Below are positions 36,360 to 45,543 of a stretch of DNA of 64,000 nucleotides, one piece after another; the first letter of the stretch is position 1, and every line of letters begins with the position of its first letter. Origin of the DNA: Duganella lactea (lineage in GTDB: Bacteria > Pseudomonadota > Gammaproteobacteria > Burkholderiales > Burkholderiaceae_D); assembly GCF_009857505.1 (NCBI RefSeq), contig NZ_WWCP01000001.1, positions 248,001 to 312,000 on the forward strand, read 5' to 3'. The notes below the pieces were generated by a model. That model saw only the letters and a program-made list of their open reading frames with translations. It was not told the DNA's origin and searched no databases. A program made the translations under genes and the position numbers.

Positions 36360-37406
36360 TTAGCAGCCGCAGCTCTCCTTTTGCACCGATTCCAGCACCG
36401 CGCCACGGGTAAGCAGGCCCAGTTTCTCCAGCAGCGCGCGGTCGTCGTTCGCTTCCGGGTTATCGGTGGTCAGCAGCTTGTCGCCGTAGAAGATCGAATT
36501 GGCGCCGGCCATGAAGCACATGGCTTGCACCGCCTCGCCCAATTCGCGGCGGCCCGCCGACAAACGCACACGCGCCTTCGGCATGGTGATGCGCGCCACC
36601 GCGATGGTGCGCACGAATTCAAACGGGTCCAGTGGATCGAGGCCGTGCAGCGGCGTACCTTCCACCTGCACCAGGTGGTTGATCGGCACCGATTCCGGAT
36701 ATGGATTCAGGTTGGCCAGTTGCGCGATCAGGCCGGCGCGCTGGTCGCGTGTTTCGCCCATGCCGACGATGCCGCCGCAGCAGATTTTCAGGCCGGCTTC
36801 GCGCACATGGCCCAGCGTGTCCAGACGGTCCTGATACTGGCGGGTCGAGATCACGTTGTCGTAGAACTCGGGCGCGGTGTCCAGATTGTGGTTGTAGTAG
36901 TCCAGGCCCGCGTCCTTAAGGCGCTGCGCCTGGTGCTCTTCCAGCATGCCCAGCGTGGCGCAGGTTTCCAGGCCCAGCGCCTTCACCGAGCGCACCATCT
37001 CTTCAACCTTGTCCATGTCGCGGTCTTTCGGGCTGCGCCACGCGGCGCCCATGCAGAAGCGGGTGGCGCCGTTGTCCTTGGCCTGCTTGGCCGCATCCAG
37101 CACGGTGTCGATGTCGAGCAGCTTCTTGGCTTCGACGCCGGTGTCGTAGCGCGCCGCTTGCGGGCAGTAGCCGCAATCCTCTTCGCAGCCGCCGGTTTTG
37201 ATCGACAGCAGCGTCGCCAGTTCGACATCGCCGTCCGGGAAGTTGGCGCGGTGGATTTGCTGCGCCTTGAACATCAGGTCATTGAACGGCAGCTCGAACA
37301 GCGCCAGCACTTCTTCGCGCGGCCAGGTGGCGGCGGCTGGCTGGATGGGCGCCGTCGGGCGGTGCAGGGAAACGACTTTCGGTTGCTGGAGGGTAGTTTC
37401 AGACAT
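36360..37406 (-). CDS. bioB: Biotin synthase
   Basis: 348 residues from the ATG at 37406, chosen because AAGGA lies seven bases upstream; an in-frame start at 37427 would overlap bioD. Radical-SAM motif [12 protein letters not shown], second cluster ligands in [10 protein letters not shown] and the [11 protein letters not shown] segment, and GRRE near the end. It inserts sulfur into dethiobiotin. A short Cys-rich tail (KESCGC) is unusual but common in betaproteobacterial BioB. It lies directly upstream of liuD, whose product needs biotin. Confidence 0.96.
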   Translation of the reverse strand: MSETTLQQPKVVSLHRPTAPIQPAAATWPREEVLALFELPFNDLMFKAQQIHRANFPDGDVELATLLSIKTGGCEEDCGYCPQAARYDTGVEAKKLLDIDTVLDAAKQAKDNGATRFCMGAAWRSPKDRDMDKVEEMVRSVKALGLETCATLGMLEEHQAQRLKDAGLDYYNHNLDTAPEFYDNVISTRQYQDRLDTLGHVREAGLKICCGGIVGMGETRDQRAGLIAQLANLNPYPESVPINHLVQVEGTPLHGLDPLDPFEFVRTIAVARITMPKARVRLSAGRRELGEAVQAMCFMAGANSIFYGDKLLTTDNPEANDDRALLEKLGLLTRGAVLESVQKESCGC

Positions 37407-37423
37407 CTGTTTTCCTTCTTCGT

Positions 37424-38200
37424 TCAAATGGCGTTTTGCAGCGGCCAGTTGGGCAGCTGCGTAAAATCGATATAGTCGGCGGCCGCTTCGGCGCTCGGCT
37501 GGTCCAGGCGCGGCACGCGGCCGAGGAATGGCGCCGGAATGCGCTGCTCCAGCGCCAGCACGTTTTCGTCGGCGAAGGCCATGTCGGCCTGGGTTTCATT
37601 GGCCACCCAGCCAACCAGCTTCAGGCCGCGCGACAGGATGGCTTCCACCGTCAGCAGCGCGTGGCTGATGCAGCCGAGGCGCAGGCCGACCACCAGCACC
37701 ACCGGCAGCGCCAGTTGCTCGGCCAGGTCGGCGGTGTCGTATTCGTCGTTCAGCGGCACGCGGAATCCACCCACGCCTTCCACCACCACCGCGTCCGAGG
37801 CGGCGTTGATTTCGACATAGGCCGCGAGGATCGGCACCGGCGAAATGGTCACGCCTTCCAGCGCGGCGGCGATGTGCGGCGCCGCCGGCTCCTTCAGCAG
37901 GAACGGCGTGGTGATCGACGGCAGCAGGTGCACGTTGCCGGCGGCGGCCAGCCGGTCGCAGTCGTCGTTGTGCCATTTGCCGTCGTCGCCCAGTTCAGTG
38001 CCGGCGGCCACCGGCTTCATGCCGCAGGCGCGCACGCCGCATGCCACCAGCGCATGCAGCATGGCCGAGGAAATCAGCGTCTTGCCGATTTCCGTATCGG
38101 TGCCGGTGACGAAGCAGTTGAAGCGCGGCGGCATGCCGCTGGCCGCGACCGTGGGTTCTGTTTGTGGAGTGACTGATAACACGGGATCGTCCAAGCTCAT
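37424..38200 (-). CDS. bioD: Dethiobiotin synthetase
   Basis: 258 residues. P-loop [13 protein letters not shown] near residues 30-42, GMKPVAAG, and [22 protein letters not shown] for the ATP and substrate sites. It closes the ureido ring from diaminopelargonate. The N-terminus carries about 25 extra residues before the P-loop strand. The ATG at 38200 overlaps bioF by 4 bp; bioB follows 17 bp after its stop. Confidence 0.95.
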   Translation of the reverse strand: MSLDDPVLSVTPQTEPTVAASGMPPRFNCFVTGTDTEIGKTLISSAMLHALVACGVRACGMKPVAAGTELGDDGKWHNDDCDRLAAAGNVHLLPSITTPFLLKEPAAPHIAAALEGVTISPVPILAAYVEINAASDAVVVEGVGGFRVPLNDEYDTADLAEQLALPVVLVVGLRLGCISHALLTVEAILSRGLKLVGWVANETQADMAFADENVLALEQRIPAPFLGRVPRLDQPSAEAAADYIDFTQLPNWPLQNAI

Positions 38201-39396
38201 CTCAAGTCCTTTCCAATGCTTTCCAATGTATTAAGCGCTGCGATCAAGGTTGCCACTTCCGCGCTGGTGTGCCCCGCCGACAGCGTGACGCGCAGGCGCG
38301 CGGTGCCCGGCGCCACGGTGGGCGGGCGGATTGCCCCTACCCACAGCCCCTGTTCGTACAGGGCGGCGCCAGCGCGCATGGTTTCAGCATTATCGCCGAT
38401 CAGGATAGGCTGGATCGCCGTCTTCGACGGCAGACGTTGCCAGCGCCGCAGGCGCAGGCCGTCGTCCAATTGTGCCACCAATGCCTGCAATTGCGCGCGC
38501 CTTGTGGCGCCTTCGTCGCCTTCCAGCAGATCGAGGCTGGTCAGCAGGGCATGCGCCAGCGCCGGCGGGGTGGCGGTGGTGAAGATGTAGGGACGGGCTT
38601 TCTGGATCAGCGTTTCGATCACCGTCTCGTGCGCGGCGATGAAGGCGCCACCCACACCGGCCGCCTTGCCCAGGGTGCCCATGTAGACCAGATAAGGGGA
38701 ACGCAAGTTGAAGTGTTCCAGTGCGCCGTGGCCCTTGTCGCCCAGCGTGCCGAAGCCGTGGGCGTCGTCCACCACCAGCCAGGCGTTGTGCTGTTCGCAC
38801 AGTGCCAGCAGCCGCGGCAGCGGTGCCAGGTTGCCATCCATGCTGAAGACGCTGTCGGTGACAACGATTTTGGTGGTCGCCCTGCTGGCTTTCAACAGCG
38901 ACTCCAGCGCCGCCAGGTCGGCGTGCGGGTAGACGTGGGCCTTGACGCGCGACAGGCGCGCGCCGTCGATCAGCGAGGCGTGGTTCAGCGCTTCCGAAAA
39001 AATCTCGGCTTCCTTGTCGCCGGCGGTCAGCCCGGTGATGACGGCGAGGTTGGCCATGTAGCCGGTGCAGAAGCTGAGCGCGCGCGGCGCTTCCAGATGT
39101 GCGCCGACGAATTGCGCCAGCCGTTCCTCCAGCATCGCGTGGGCGCGGCCATGGCCGCTGATCAGGTGCGAGGCGCCGCTGCCGGCGCCGTAGAGCGCCG
39201 CGCCTTCCCGCAGCGCGAGCTTGATCTGGCTGTGGTTGGCGAGGCCAAGGTAGTCGTTGCTGCAAAAAGCCAGCAGTTCGCGGCCATCGACGCTGACGCG
39301 CGGGCCGCACGGCGACTCCACCGTGCGGCGCTTGCGGATCAGCTGTTGTTCGTCCAGCGCCCGCAGTTGCTGGTTGAGTCGATTGAGCAGTTCCAT
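38197..39396 (-). CDS. bioF: 8-amino-7-oxononanoate synthase
   Basis: 399 residues. PLP-dependent alpha-oxoamine synthase: [12 protein letters not shown] near the start, [11 protein letters not shown] with the Asp that holds the PLP nitrogen, and the PLP lysine in [14 protein letters not shown]. It condenses pimeloyl-ACP with alanine. Start ATG at 39396, 2 bp after bioA; the end overlaps bioD. Confidence 0.95.
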   Translation of the reverse strand: MELLNRLNQQLRALDEQQLIRKRRTVESPCGPRVSVDGRELLAFCSNDYLGLANHSQIKLALREGAALYGAGSGASHLISGHGRAHAMLEERLAQFVGAHLEAPRALSFCTGYMANLAVITGLTAGDKEAEIFSEALNHASLIDGARLSRVKAHVYPHADLAALESLLKASRATTKIVVTDSVFSMDGNLAPLPRLLALCEQHNAWLVVDDAHGFGTLGDKGHGALEHFNLRSPYLVYMGTLGKAAGVGGAFIAAHETVIETLIQKARPYIFTTATPPALAHALLTSLDLLEGDEGATRRAQLQALVAQLDDGLRLRRWQRLPSKTAIQPILIGDNAETMRAGAALYEQGLWVGAIRPPTVAPGTARLRVTLSAGHTSAEVATLIAALNTLESIGKDLR

Positions 39397-39398
39397 CG

Positions 39399-40727
39399 TC
39401 AGCCCGCCATCACTTGGTTGAACACGGCCAGCGTGTTGGCGGCCAGGCCGTCGATTTCCTCGTCGCTGAGGAGATACGGCGGCATCATGTAGACGGTGGC
39501 GCCGATGGGGCGCATCAGCAGTTCATGCTCGGTCGCGGTGGCGAAGAAGCGGCGCGAGAAGTCTTGCGGCGCGTCGATGGCGTCGAAGGCCCAGATCATG
39601 CCGCGCTGGCGGAAGTTACGCACTTGTTCGTGTTGCGCCAGCGGTTGCAGCGCCTTGGTCAGGCGCGCGGCCTTGACGCGGTTGGCGTTGAGGATGCCGT
39701 CTTCCTCGAAGATTTGCAGCGTCGCCAGCGCGGCGCGGCAGGCCAGCGGGTTGCCGGTGTACGAGTGCGAGTGCAGGAAGCCGCGCGTGACGTCGTTGCT
39801 GTAGAAGGCCTGATAGATCGCGTCGCGCGTCATCACCAGCGACAGCGGCAGGTAGCCGCCGCTGATGCCTTTCGACAGGCACAGGAAGTCCGGCCACACG
39901 CCGGCCTGCTCGCAGGCGAAGAAGGTGCCGGTGCGGCCGCAGCCGACGGCGATTTCGTCGAGGATCAGGTGGACCTTGTGTTGGTCGCACAGCGCGCGCA
40001 CCAGTTGCAGATACAGCGGGTCGTGCATCGCCATGCCGGTGGCGCATTGCACCAGCGGTTCGATGATGATGGCGGCGATCTTGTCGCCGCGTTCGAGGAA
40101 CAGGCGTTCGACGTGGGCGGCGGCGCGGCGGGCCACGTCTTGCGGCGTTTCGCCATCGGCTGCGGCGCGCCAGTCCGGCGACATCACGGTTTGCGAGGCG
40201 CGCAGCAGCGGGCCGTAGGCGTCCTTGAACAGCGCGACGTCGGTGACGGCCAGCGCGCCGATGGTCTCGCCGTGGTAGCTGCCTTTGAGGCAGACGAATT
40301 CCTGCTTGTCGGCGTGGCCGTTGTTGCGCCACGAGTGGAAGCTCATCTTGAGCGCGATTTCAACCGCCGATGCGCCGTCGCTGGCGTAGAAGCTGTGGCC
40401 CAGCACATGGCCGGTGAGCGCCGACAGCTTTTCGGACAACTCGATCACCGGTTCGTGCGTGAAGCCGGCGAGCATGGCGTGTTCCAGCGTATCCAGCTGG
40501 TCTTTCAGGGCGGCGTTGATGCGCGGGTTGGCATGGCCGAACAGGTTCACCCACCAGGAGCTGATCGCGTCCAGGTAGCGGCGGCCTTCATGGTCGTACA
40601 GCCAAGCGCCCTTGCCCCGGCTGACCGGGATCAAGGGGATGGTTTCGTGATGCTGCATCTGGGTGCAGGGATGCCATACGCTGCGCAGGCTGCGTGCGAC
40701 CCAGTCGCTTTGTGTATTCAATTCCAA
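39399..40727 (-). CDS. bioA: Adenosylmethionine-8-amino-7-oxononanoate aminotransferase, TTG start
   Basis: 442 residues. Class III aminotransferase with [57 protein letters not shown], and the PLP lysine in [13 protein letters not shown]. It uses SAM as amino donor. The start is TTG at 40727 with GGAG five bases upstream overlapping the liuC stop region; no in-frame ATG is close. It is first of the four bio genes, yet follows liuC by only 10 bp with no sign of a separate promoter. Confidence 0.95.
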   Translation of the reverse strand: MELNTQSDWVARSLRSVWHPCTQMQHHETIPLIPVSRGKGAWLYDHEGRRYLDAISSWWVNLFGHANPRINAALKDQLDTLEHAMLAGFTHEPVIELSEKLSALTGHVLGHSFYASDGASAVEIALKMSFHSWRNNGHADKQEFVCLKGSYHGETIGALAVTDVALFKDAYGPLLRASQTVMSPDWRAAADGETPQDVARRAAAHVERLFLERGDKIAAIIIEPLVQCATGMAMHDPLYLQLVRALCDQHKVHLILDEIAVGCGRTGTFFACEQAGVWPDFLCLSKGISGGYLPLSLVMTRDAIYQAFYSNDVTRGFLHSHSYTGNPLACRAALATLQIFEEDGILNANRVKAARLTKALQPLAQHEQVRNFRQRGMIWAFDAIDAPQDFSRRFFATATEHELLMRPIGATVYMMPPYLLSDEEIDGLAANTLAVFNQVMAG

Positions 40728-40737
40728 AACTGCTCCA

Positions 40738-41523
40738 TTAATTCAACCAGGCGGGCTTGCGCTTCTCAAGGAAGGAAGCCACGCCTTCGCGCCCCTGGTC
40801 TGAGGCGCGGATTTGCGCGATGCGTTCGGCCGTATCGGCCAGCAGCGCATCGCTCACCGCTTGCCCGCTCACGTCGCGCACCAGCATCTTGGCTTGCTGC
40901 ACGGCGTGCGGGCTGTTGTTGACCAGTGCCTTGACCACCTCCGCCACCTTGGCGTCCAGCGCTTCGGCGCCGACCACTTCATGCGCGAAGCCGATCCGCA
41001 GCGCTTCCCGCGCGCCGAATCGCTCGGCGGTCAGGCAGTAGCGGCGTGCCGCCTGCTCGCCCATGGCCTTGATCACATACGGCGAAATCGTCGCCGGAAT
41101 CAGGCCGAGTTTCACTTCACTCAGGCAGAAGTTGGCCTCCTCCACCGCAACGACGATGTCGCACGCGGCCACCAGGCCCATGCCGCCGGCGTAGCAATCG
41201 CCCTGCACCCTGGCCACGACTGGCTTCGGGCACAGATAAATCGTGCGCAGCATCTGCGCCAGTTGCAGCGCGTCGGCATGATTTTCGGCGTGCGTGTAGC
41301 CCGCCATTTTTTTCATCCAGTTCAGGTCCGCGCCGGCGCAGAAGGCCGGGCCGTTCGCCGCCAGCACAATCGCGCGCAGGCCGGCATCGTCGCCGAGTTC
41401 ACTGAAGGCTCGCTGAATTTCGGCGATGGTGGTTTCGTTGAAGGCGTTGCGCACGTCCGGGCGGTTCAGCGTGACGGTGGCGGTATGGCTGTCGCGCGTG
41501 ATGGTGAGTGTGGTGTAGGTCAT
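40738..41523 (-). CDS. liuC: Methylglutaconyl-CoA hydratase (enoyl-CoA hydratase family)
   Basis: 261 residues from the ATG at 41523, with AAGGAG eight bases upstream. Crotonase fold with NRPDVRNAFNETTIAE, the oxyanion-hole loops in NGPAFCAGADLNWMKK and GDCYAGGMGLVAACD, and LSEVKLGLIPATISPYV, a run typical of the LiuC/AUH group. It hydrates methylglutaconyl-CoA to HMG-CoA. A longer frame to 42159 is a shadow of liuB. Spacing to liuB is 11 bp. Confidence 0.93.
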   Translation of the reverse strand: MTYTTLTITRDSHTATVTLNRPDVRNAFNETTIAEIQRAFSELGDDAGLRAIVLAANGPAFCAGADLNWMKKMAGYTHAENHADALQLAQMLRTIYLCPKPVVARVQGDCYAGGMGLVAACDIVVAVEEANFCLSEVKLGLIPATISPYVIKAMGEQAARRYCLTAERFGAREALRIGFAHEVVGAEALDAKVAEVVKALVNNSPHAVQQAKMLVRDVSGQAVSDALLADTAERIAQIRASDQGREGVASFLEKRKPAWLN

Positions 41524-41534
41524 CTGATCGCTCC

Positions 41535-43142
41535 TTACATGCGGAAGACGCCGAATTTGGTGTCTTCGATTTCCGCATTCAGCGCGGCGGACAGGCCGAG
41601 ACCGAGCACCGTGCGCGTATCGGCCGGGTCGATCACGCCGTCGTCCCACAGGCGCGCGGTGGCGTAGTACGGGTGGCCCTGATGCTCGTACTGCTCCTTG
41701 ATCGGCTGCTTGAACGCCGCCTCCTCGTCGGCGGACCAGGTACCGCCCTTGCCCTCGATGCCATCGCGCTTGACGGTCGCCAGCACCGACGCCGCCTGGT
41801 CGCCGCCCATGACCGAGATGCGCGCGTTGGGCCACATCCACATGAAGCGCGGCGAGAACGCGCGGCCGCACATGCCGTAGTTGCCGGCGCCGAAGCTGCC
41901 GCCGATGATGACGGTGAACTTGGGCACCTTGGCCGTCGCCACGGCGGTGACCATCTTGGCGCCGTTGCGGGCGATGCCCTCGTTCTCGTACTTGCGGCCG
42001 ACCATGAAGCCGGTGATATTCTGCAGGAACACCAACGGGATCTTGCGCTGCGCGCACAGCTCGATGAAGTGCGCGCCCTTCAGCGCCGATTCCGAGAACA
42101 GGATGCCGTTGTTGGCGATGATGCCGACCTTCATGCCGAAGATGTGGGCGAAGCCGCACACCAGCGTGGTGCCGTAGCGCGCCTTGAATTCATCGAATTC
42201 GCTGCTGTCGACGATGCGGGCGATCACCTCGCGCACGTCAAAGGGCTTGCGGGTATCGGCCGGAATCACGCCATACAGCTCCGAGGCGGCGTAGGCCGGC
42301 TCCACGGGTTCGCGCAACGCGCCCTGCCGCAGCTTGGTGCGGTTCAGATTCGAGACGATGGTGCGCGCCAGCGATAGCGCGTGCAGATCGTTCTGCGCCA
42401 GATGGTCGGCCACGCCGGACAGGCGCGTATGCACATCGCCGCCGCCCAGGTCCTCCGCCGTCACCACCTCGCCGGTGGCCGCCTTCACCAGCGGCGGGCC
42501 GCCGAGGAAGATGGTGCCCTGCTCCTTGACGATGATCGACTCGTCGCTCATCGCCGGCACGTAGGCGCCGCCGGCGGTGCAGGAACCCATCACCACCGCG
42601 ATCTGCGGGATGCCCTTGGCTGACAGGTTGGCCTGGTTGTAGAAGATGCGGCCGAAATGGTCGCGGTCCGGGAACACGTCGTCCTGATTCGGCAGGTTGG
42701 CGCCGCCGGAATCGACCAGATAAATGCAGGGCAGGTTGTTCTGATCGGCGATTTCCTGCGCGCGCAGGTGCTTCTTCACCGTCATCGGATAGTAGGTGCC
42801 GCCCTTGACGGTGGCGTCGTTGCAGACGATGACGCATTCCTGTCCGGCCACGCGGCCGATGCCGGTGATGATGCCGGCGGCCGGCGCCGCGTCGTCGTAC
42901 ATGCCGTAGGCGGCCATCTGCGACAGTTCAAGGAAGGCCGTGCCGGGGTCGAGCAGCATCTGCACGCGGTCGCGCGGCAGCAGTTTGCCACGCGCCACAT
43001 GCCTGGCCGACGCCGTCTCGCCGCCGCCCTGGGCGATTTTCGCGATCTTGTCGCGCAAATCGTCGACCACGGCCTGCATGGCGGCCGCGTTGGCCTTGAA
43101 ATCCTCGCTACGAGGGTTGAGCTTGCTTTCGATATGCGGCAT
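41535..43142 (-). CDS. liuB: Methylcrotonyl-CoA carboxylase beta subunit (carboxyltransferase)
   Basis: 535 residues. Carboxyltransferase with two crotonase-like halves: [61 protein letters not shown] and [20 protein letters not shown] are hallmarks of MCC beta. It works with LiuD. The ATG at 43142 is 18 bp after the ychJ stop; a half-matching LiuR-like site lies 33-48 bp upstream and a full palindrome about 180-200 bp upstream, inside ychJ. Confidence 0.95.
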   Translation of the reverse strand: MPHIESKLNPRSEDFKANAAAMQAVVDDLRDKIAKIAQGGGETASARHVARGKLLPRDRVQMLLDPGTAFLELSQMAAYGMYDDAAPAAGIITGIGRVAGQECVIVCNDATVKGGTYYPMTVKKHLRAQEIADQNNLPCIYLVDSGGANLPNQDDVFPDRDHFGRIFYNQANLSAKGIPQIAVVMGSCTAGGAYVPAMSDESIIVKEQGTIFLGGPPLVKAATGEVVTAEDLGGGDVHTRLSGVADHLAQNDLHALSLARTIVSNLNRTKLRQGALREPVEPAYAASELYGVIPADTRKPFDVREVIARIVDSSEFDEFKARYGTTLVCGFAHIFGMKVGIIANNGILFSESALKGAHFIELCAQRKIPLVFLQNITGFMVGRKYENEGIARNGAKMVTAVATAKVPKFTVIIGGSFGAGNYGMCGRAFSPRFMWMWPNARISVMGGDQAASVLATVKRDGIEGKGGTWSADEEAAFKQPIKEQYEHQGHPYYATARLWDDGVIDPADTRTVLGLGLSAALNAEIEDTKFGVFRM

Positions 43143-43160
43143 GGTGTTTCCTTTGTCTGT

Positions 43161-43598
43161 CTATTCTGGAAAACGACCGTCAACGTAAAACCAGCGCAGG
43201 TCTCCTCCCTCTGCCGGTTCGCGGACAAACTTGCTGATCTCGTGCAGGCGCTGCGCCCGGCCATTGATCTTGAACCGGGCGACAAACTCCACCGTGTCCT
43301 CGGTCAGGTCGGCGTCACCTGCTTTACGTTGACGTAAACGTAAAGCAGATTTTACCTCAAGTCCCAGCCATTGCAGCTTTTCCTCGTCGCTCATGATGGG
43401 CTCGGTCGGACGGGTGCTGGGGTGCCAGGTGGCCAGCAGATAAGGCTCGTTGCGCTGGCCGTAGGCGGTGTAGCGCGAGCGCATCAGCGCCTCGGCGGTG
43501 GGCGCGATGGCGGCGCCGTCGAGATAGGGGCCGCAGCAGGTGGCGAGCGCGGGGCCGCCGCAGGGGCAGCCGGCGGGCGCGGTGGACTTCTTGGACAT
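43161..43598 (-). CDS. YchJ family SEC-C-type protein
   Basis: 145 residues from the ATG at 43598. N-terminal cysteine-rich zinc knuckle (CPCGGPALATCCGPY) and the YchJ middle region ALMRSRYTAYGQRNEPYLLATWHPSTRP, then a NTF2-like domain. Its function is unknown. Residues 84-94 (SALRLRQRKAG) are encoded by a perfect palindrome that looks like a regulatory site rather than a conserved part of the fold. It lies directly upstream of liuB on the same strand. Confidence 0.88.
   Translation of the reverse strand: MSKKSTAPAGCPCGGPALATCCGPYLDGAAIAPTAEALMRSRYTAYGQRNEPYLLATWHPSTRPTEPIMSDEEKLQWLGLEVKSALRLRQRKAGDADLTEDTVEFVARFKINGRAQRLHEISKFVREPAEGGDLRWFYVDGRFPE
43175..43190 (-). promoter_or_regulatory. 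Half-matching LiuR-like site at the 3' end of ychJ
   Basis: On the minus strand the sequence reads TTTTACGTTGACGGTC, sharing TTTACGTTGACG with the full palindrome at 43319-43348. It lies 33-48 bp before the liuB start, a place suited to control of a promoter inside ychJ. Assignment to LiuR is from memory of the motif type, not from a search. Confidence 0.45.
43319..43348. promoter_or_regulatory. Perfect palindrome, LiuR-like, within ychJ coding sequence
   Basis: CTGCTTTACG and CGTAAAGCAG are perfect 10-bp arms around TTGACGTAAA; inside it TTTACGT-TG-ACGTAAA is itself a 7-2-7 dyad. The TTTACGT/ACGTAAA half-site style is what I recall for MerR-family LiuR, regulator of branched-chain acyl degradation genes, and the first liu gene starts 177 bp downstream. 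Confidence 0.55.
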
Positions 43599-43766
43599 GG
43601 TCGGAAACAGCCGGGGCTGGTGGTGCAAACCCCGCATTATCCGCCAAATACGGGCGTTCCGCCGCGTTCGGCGTTATGCTAGGTGTACAAATAATGTCGG
43701 TTGGCACCGCGCCGCGCGCACATCGTTACCGCATCGCTATTACACTAGCGGCGTGAGGAGAATTGA

Positions 43767-44507
43767 ATGAGCCAGACCAGTGTTGAATTCAAGGTGGATG
43801 CCAACGACAGTTCGCCGTTGTACATGCAAATTGCGCGCAAATTGAGCGATGATGTGCTCAATGGCCGCTATCAGGTGGATCAGGCGCTGCCGTCCGAGCG
43901 GACGCTGTCGGAGTTGCTGAACGTGTCGCGGGTCACCGCGCGCAAGGCCATCGATCAGCTGGTGGACCAGGGCCTGGTGGTGCGCCGTCGCGGCTCGGGC
44001 AACTATATTGCGCCGCGCATTGAGCAGCCGCTGTCCAACCTCACCAGTTTTTCGGAGCAGTTGCAGCTGCGCGGCCACATTCCCGGTTCGCGCTGGCTCA
44101 AGCGCGCCATCGTCGCGCCGACGCCGGACGAGCAGCTGAGCCTGGGCTTGTCGCCGTATTCCAAGGTGGCGCGGCTGGAACGGCTGCGTCTGGCGGATGA
44201 GGTGGTGATGGCGTATGAGGTGTCGGTTTTGCCGCAGACGGTGCTGAACGATCCGAAGGCGGTCGGCAACTCGCTGTATCAGTATCTGGACAGCATCAAC
44301 AAGGCGCCGGCGCGGGCGCTGCAGCACATCCGCGCGATGAACGCGCCGGCCGAGCTGGCCCAGCGGCTGGGCGTGCCGGAGGGCCAGGCGCTGCTGTACA
44401 TCACGCGGATTGCCTACCTGGACAGCGGCGAGGCGATGGAGCTGACCCATTCGTATTGCCATAGCGACCACTACGACTTTGTCGCGGAGATGCGCCGCGC
44501 CACCTGA
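43767..44507 (+). CDS. GntR-family regulator with UTRA domain (NagR/HutC type)
   Basis: 246 residues. Winged helix (about 15-85: SPLYMQIARKLSDDVLNGRYQVDQALPSERTLSELLNVSRVTARKAIDQLV) and a C-terminal UTRA effector domain (about 100-240), the arrangement of NagR/DasR regulators that sense amino-sugar phosphates. It stands 5 bp before murQ on the same strand, so MurNAc-6-P or GlcNAc-6-P is a reasonable effector. ATG at 43767 after GAGGAG; a TACACT -10 lies at 43741-43746. Confidence 0.9.
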   Translation: MSQTSVEFKVDANDSSPLYMQIARKLSDDVLNGRYQVDQALPSERTLSELLNVSRVTARKAIDQLVDQGLVVRRRGSGNYIAPRIEQPLSNLTSFSEQLQLRGHIPGSRWLKRAIVAPTPDEQLSLGLSPYSKVARLERLRLADEVVMAYEVSVLPQTVLNDPKAVGNSLYQYLDSINKAPARALQHIRAMNAPAELAQRLGVPEGQALLYITRIAYLDSGEAMELTHSYCHSDHYDFVAEMRRAT

Positions 44508-44512
44508 CCATC

Positions 44513-45391
44513 ATGCTCAAGACCGAGACGCCGAGTACGCAGCATCCCCAGCTGGACCTCTACCCGGTGGAGGACTTGGTCGCCGCGTTGATTGACGATC
44601 AGGCGCAGGCGGCGCAGGCCGTCAAGGGGGCCTCGGCCAGCATCAACGCGGCGGTGCTGGCGATGGCGCCGCGCATCGCCGCCGGCGGGCGGCTGATTTA
44701 CGTCGGCGCCGGCACCTCGGGGCGGCTGGGCCTTCTCGACAGTGTGGAACTCAGTCCCACCTTCTCCTGGCCGCGCGAACGCGCGCTGGCGCTGCAGGCT
44801 GGCGGCCTGGGCGCGATGTTCGAAGCGGTCGAAGGCGCGGAGGATGACCGCGACCAAGGCGCCGCCGATCTGCGGCTGCTCTATCCCGGTTACAACGACG
44901 TGATTGTGCTGGTGGCCGCCTCCGGCACCACGCCCTACGTGCTGGGCGCGCTGCAAGCGGCGCGGACGGTCGGCGCGCTGACGTTGGGCATCGCCAACAA
45001 TGGCGGCACGCCGCTGCTGGCCGGTGCCGACATCGCCATCTGCCTGGACACCGGCGCGGAAGTCATCTCCGGCAGCACACGGCTGAAGGCCGGCACGGCG
45101 CAAAAAATCGTGCTGAACACGCTCTCCAGCGCCCTGATGGTGCGGCTCAACAAAGTGTACGGCAACCTGATGGTCGACCTGCAGGCCACCAACGCCAAGC
45201 TGGTCGACCGCGCTATCCGCCTCACCATGCACGCCACCGGCGCCGACGCTTCGAGCGCCCGCAGCGCGCTCGAAGCGTGCCAATACCAAGTCAAAATCGC
45301 GATTCTCATGCTGCTCAAAAAACACACAGCCAGCCAAGCCCAAGCCCTGCTCGACCGCCACACCGGCAACCTCCGCAGCGCCTTGGAGTAA
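44513..45391 (+). CDS. murQ: N-acetylmuramic acid 6-phosphate etherase
   Basis: 292 residues. SIS-domain lyase that splits MurNAc-6-P into GlcNAc-6-P and D-lactate, a key step of cell-wall sugar recycling. RLIYVGAGTSGRLGLLDSVELSPTF includes the sugar-binding loop and the expected catalytic Glu; VLVAASGTTPYVLGAL and ISGSTRLKAGTAQKIVLNTLS are the other MurQ signatures. ATG at 44513. It is followed by the long hairpin element, copy 2. Confidence 0.95.
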   Translation: MLKTETPSTQHPQLDLYPVEDLVAALIDDQAQAAQAVKGASASINAAVLAMAPRIAAGGRLIYVGAGTSGRLGLLDSVELSPTFSWPRERALALQAGGLGAMFEAVEGAEDDRDQGAADLRLLYPGYNDVIVLVAASGTTPYVLGALQAARTVGALTLGIANNGGTPLLAGADIAICLDTGAEVISGSTRLKAGTAQKIVLNTLSSALMVRLNKVYGNLMVDLQATNAKLVDRAIRLTMHATGADASSARSALEACQYQVKIAILMLLKKHTASQAQALLDRHTGNLRSALE

Positions 45392-45393
45392 AC

Positions 45394-45476
45394 CCCGGTG
45401 TCAGGTCTGACATTCGCACACGGGCTCAACTGCGGAGCAGTTGAGCCCGTGTGCGAATGTCAGACCTGACACCGGG
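45394..45476. repeat. Long perfect hairpin element, copy 2 (39-bp stem, 5-base loop)
   Basis: Left arm 45394-45432 and right arm 45438-45476 are perfect reverse complements around the loop CGGAG. It begins two bases after the murQ stop. Compared with copy 1 at 19353-19433, the loop is inverted and one stem pair differs on both arms (GGGCTC/GAGCCC here, GGCCTC/GAGGCC there), so pairing is kept. Confidence 0.95.
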
Positions 45477-45543
45477 TTGCGTTCCGTGAAAGGTGTGCGT
45501 ATGGTGACTACGGTGAGCTTATCAGCTGGTAACGAAAGGATGT

